Below are positions 15,112-16,264 of a stretch of 16,264 nucleotides of DNA, piece by piece. Positions within the stretch are counted from its first letter, which is position 1; every line of letters starts with the position of its first letter. The stretch is from positions 1 to 16,264 of the forward strand of contig CALAIO010000115.1 of assembly GCA_937923355.1 (NCBI GenBank). Direction: 5' to 3'. A model generated the notes under the pieces. That model did no database searches, was not told the DNA's origin, and saw only the letters and a program-made list of their open reading frames with translations. Source of the stretch: an uncultured Rhizobiaceae group bacterium (lineage in GTDB: Bacteria; Pseudomonadota; Alphaproteobacteria; Rhizobiales; Rhizobiaceae). The translations under genes and the position numbers were made by a program.

Positions 15112-15133
15112 AATCCTAGAAGCCGTTAGGATT
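15112..15133 (-). terminator. Hairpin at the bamE 3' end, weak terminator
   Basis: The perfect 7-bp inverted repeat AATCCTA / TAGGATT with an 8-nt loop spans the last codons and TAG stop of bamE and the 10-nt gap to the convergent MFS gene. On the minus strand it is followed by TTAATATC, a poor T-tract; on the plus strand there is none. Confidence 0.35.
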
Positions 15134-15619
15134 GCCTCTATCAGTCTGTCCTTGCAAGATGCTGGATGGGCTAGCACGTCCAGTGAGAAGTTGCTTCAAG
15201 AATGTGAAGTCTTCGCCACCAGTTGGAGTTGTACGTGAGATAAAATCAAACACGCGTCCATCTTGAACACCGTAATTTGCAATACGGCTTACAGTTTCAT
15301 CTTCGTCAAAATAGACGGACAGAACTTTTTGATCGATCAACTTTAGCTTTTCAAACTCATAGGTTTTAGCGCGTTTTTGAGAAATGTAGTAAAATACCTC
15401 AGTACCAAACTGACCTTTTGTTGAGGGAGAACCAAGGGCAAGGATAACCTGATCACGGCTTGAACCTACAGGCACAAGGTCAAGTTGATCTTGCGTAATA
15501 ATTGCACCATTGTTTATGACACGTTGCTCAATACATGCAGTTAACAAGGGTAGCGAGACCAATGAAACAGCAATCATTTTGTAAATCGGTTTTACAACCT
15601 TTGTATTTTTCAACGACAT
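15116..15619 (-). CDS. bamE: Outer membrane protein assembly factor BamE (SmpA/OmlA) lipoprotein
   Basis: Lipoprotein of the Bam complex that helps insert beta-barrel proteins into the outer membrane. 167 residues; the signal ends in the lipobox LLTAC (C29). The SmpA/OmlA fold begins about residue 45: DQLDLVPVGSSRDQVILALG followed by SPSTKGQFGTEVFYYISQ, the conserved hairpin of the family, and FDEDETVSRIANYG. A C-terminal extension of about 50 polar residues is often present in alphaproteobacteria. ATG 15619 was chosen because GAGG lies 7 nt before it; TTG 15625 is an alternative. It converges on the MFS gene and is divergent from the bc1 chaperone gene. Confidence 0.93.
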   Translation of the reverse strand: MSLKNTKVVKPIYKMIAVSLVSLPLLTACIEQRVINNGAIITQDQLDLVPVGSSRDQVILALGSPSTKGQFGTEVFYYISQKRAKTYEFEKLKLIDQKVLSVYFDEDETVSRIANYGVQDGRVFDFISRTTPTGGEDFTFLKQLLTGRASPSSILQGQTDRGNPNGF

Positions 15620-15755
15620 TCCCAAGCCTCGACAATAATATGCTCGATATTTCCTAATGAGTGATTATATGAGTATGAATAAGTTTTCAACCGTTCCTAC
15701 ATTAACCTGTTGAAGGTTTAAGGCAATTAACAACTAATACCGCAAAGTCACCCTT
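15620..15755. promoter_or_regulatory. Divergent intergenic region between bamE and the bc1 chaperone gene
   Basis: 136 bp that must carry promoters for both genes. Only a 5-bp inverted repeat AACCT / AGGTT (15704-15708 and 15714-15718) and two TTAA boxes five bases apart (TTAAGGCAATTAAC, 15718-15731) stand out. No clear -35/-10 pair was assigned. Confidence 0.4.
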
Positions 15756-16264
15756 ATGTTATCTGCATTTTTTAAAAGATCTTCATCCACTACATCACCA
15801 CAACAGCTTTATGGCAGTGTTATGACTCAGGCGCGATCTCCCGAATTTTTTACAGATTTCGGCATGCCTGATACCGTAATGGGGCGTTTTGATGTCCTGT
15901 CACTTCACATTTATTTGCTTGCACGCAGGTTTCGCGAAGAGGGTTCGCCGATTGCTATGGACTTGAGCCAGGAGGTTTTCGATCTTTACGTTTATGATGT
16001 AGAGCGTGCATTACGCGAATTGGGTATTGGTGATACCAGCGTGCCAAAGAAAAAGAAGAAAATGATCCGAAGCTTTTATGGCCAGATTGATGATTTTGAC
16101 GAAGCGATAAACGCGAGCGATGAAAAGGAAATTTCTGAAAAGGCCAGATTGCGTTATTTGTCAGAAACAGAAAACCCAAACCCTCAAATCCTGACATCTT
16201 ATATCTTGAAAACAGAAACACATCTTAAAGAACAATCCATGAAGGCTCTTTTATCGGGTGAGGT
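15756..16264 (+). CDS. Ubiquinol-cytochrome c chaperone family protein (partial, C-terminus off window)
   Basis: 169 codons are visible and the frame is still open at the window end. The segment PDTVMGRFDVLSLHIYLLAR, then SQEVFDLYVYDVERALRELG and basic VPKKKKKMIRSFYG followed by IDDFDEAI, is the pattern of the CBP3/UQCC-type chaperone domain (Pfam Ubiq_cyt_C_chap), which in mitochondria assists cytochrome b and bc1 complex assembly; the bacterial role is inferred. A start at ATG 15756 gives the short basic N-terminus MLSAFFKRSS; no strong ribosome binding site is seen. In rhizobia this gene stands beside bamE and before a DUF177 gene, in line with the placement here. Confidence 0.88.
   Translation, partial: MLSAFFKRSSSTTSPQQLYGSVMTQARSPEFFTDFGMPDTVMGRFDVLSLHIYLLARRFREEGSPIAMDLSQEVFDLYVYDVERALRELGIGDTSVPKKKKKMIRSFYGQIDDFDEAINASDEKEISEKARLRYLSETENPNPQILTSYILKTETHLKEQSMKALLSGE

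Noticed and set aside
15718..15731. CtrA-binding site before the bc1 chaperone gene
   Set aside because: The two TTAA half-sites are five bases apart, whereas the CtrA consensus needs seven.
15955..16221. Minus-strand open frame of 88 codons
   Set aside because: It is antisense to the bc1 chaperone gene, whose conserved segments are on the plus strand.
1..16264. CRISPR array, tRNA genes, insertion sequences or phage attachment sites
   Set aside because: No regularly spaced repeats, cloverleaf-like segments, transposase motifs or long terminal inverted repeats were found on reading both strands.

Overview
The window looks like the chromosome of an alphaproteobacterium of the Hyphomicrobiales (Rhizobiales). 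The gene set ldtR - ldtP - glyA - nrdR - ribD - ribE - ribH - nusB - thiL - MFS - (convergent) bamE - cytochrome bc1 chaperone is the order I know from rhizobia, Brucella and Liberibacter. Base composition is moderate (about 45% G+C by eye), low for rhizobia and higher than Liberibacter, which would fit a marine relative. The genus cannot be fixed from the sequence alone. No tRNA, rRNA, CRISPR array, IS element or prophage gene was seen.

Left part (1-5009): a large membrane-bound hybrid histidine kinase with two receiver domains runs leftwards off the window edge. It is divergent from a MarR-type regulator (LdtR) that is followed, after a terminator, by a YcbB-type L,D-transpeptidase (LdtP) with a Tat-like signal peptide. 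The two intergenic regions carry short direct repeats and palindromes that are candidate operators.

Middle part (5192-13882 and on to 15105): glyA (serine hydroxymethyltransferase) has its own leader and terminator. A long, tightly packed run of genes follows: nrdR, two tandem Lin0512-family paralogues, a periplasmic polysaccharide deacetylase-like protein, a GNAT acetyltransferase, ribD, ribE, a lipoprotein with an alpha/beta-hydrolase fold, ribH, nusB, thiL and an MFS transporter. Most junctions overlap by 1-20 nt (TAATG, ATGA, TGATG), so translational coupling is likely. The run combines one-carbon metabolism, control of ribonucleotide reductase, riboflavin synthesis, rRNA antitermination and thiamine diphosphate synthesis with five accessory genes of unclear role.

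Right part (15116-16264): bamE converges on the operon. A divergent cytochrome bc1-complex chaperone gene runs off the right edge.

Points most worth a second look: the glyA terminator hairpin contains the ribosome binding site of nrdR, which starts with TTG just past the U-tract; the MFS gene has no ATG/GTG start and appears to start at a CTG in a CTGA overlap with thiL; the Lin0512 pair is embedded in a vitamin/dNTP operon; and a hairpin overlaps the ribH ribosome binding site.
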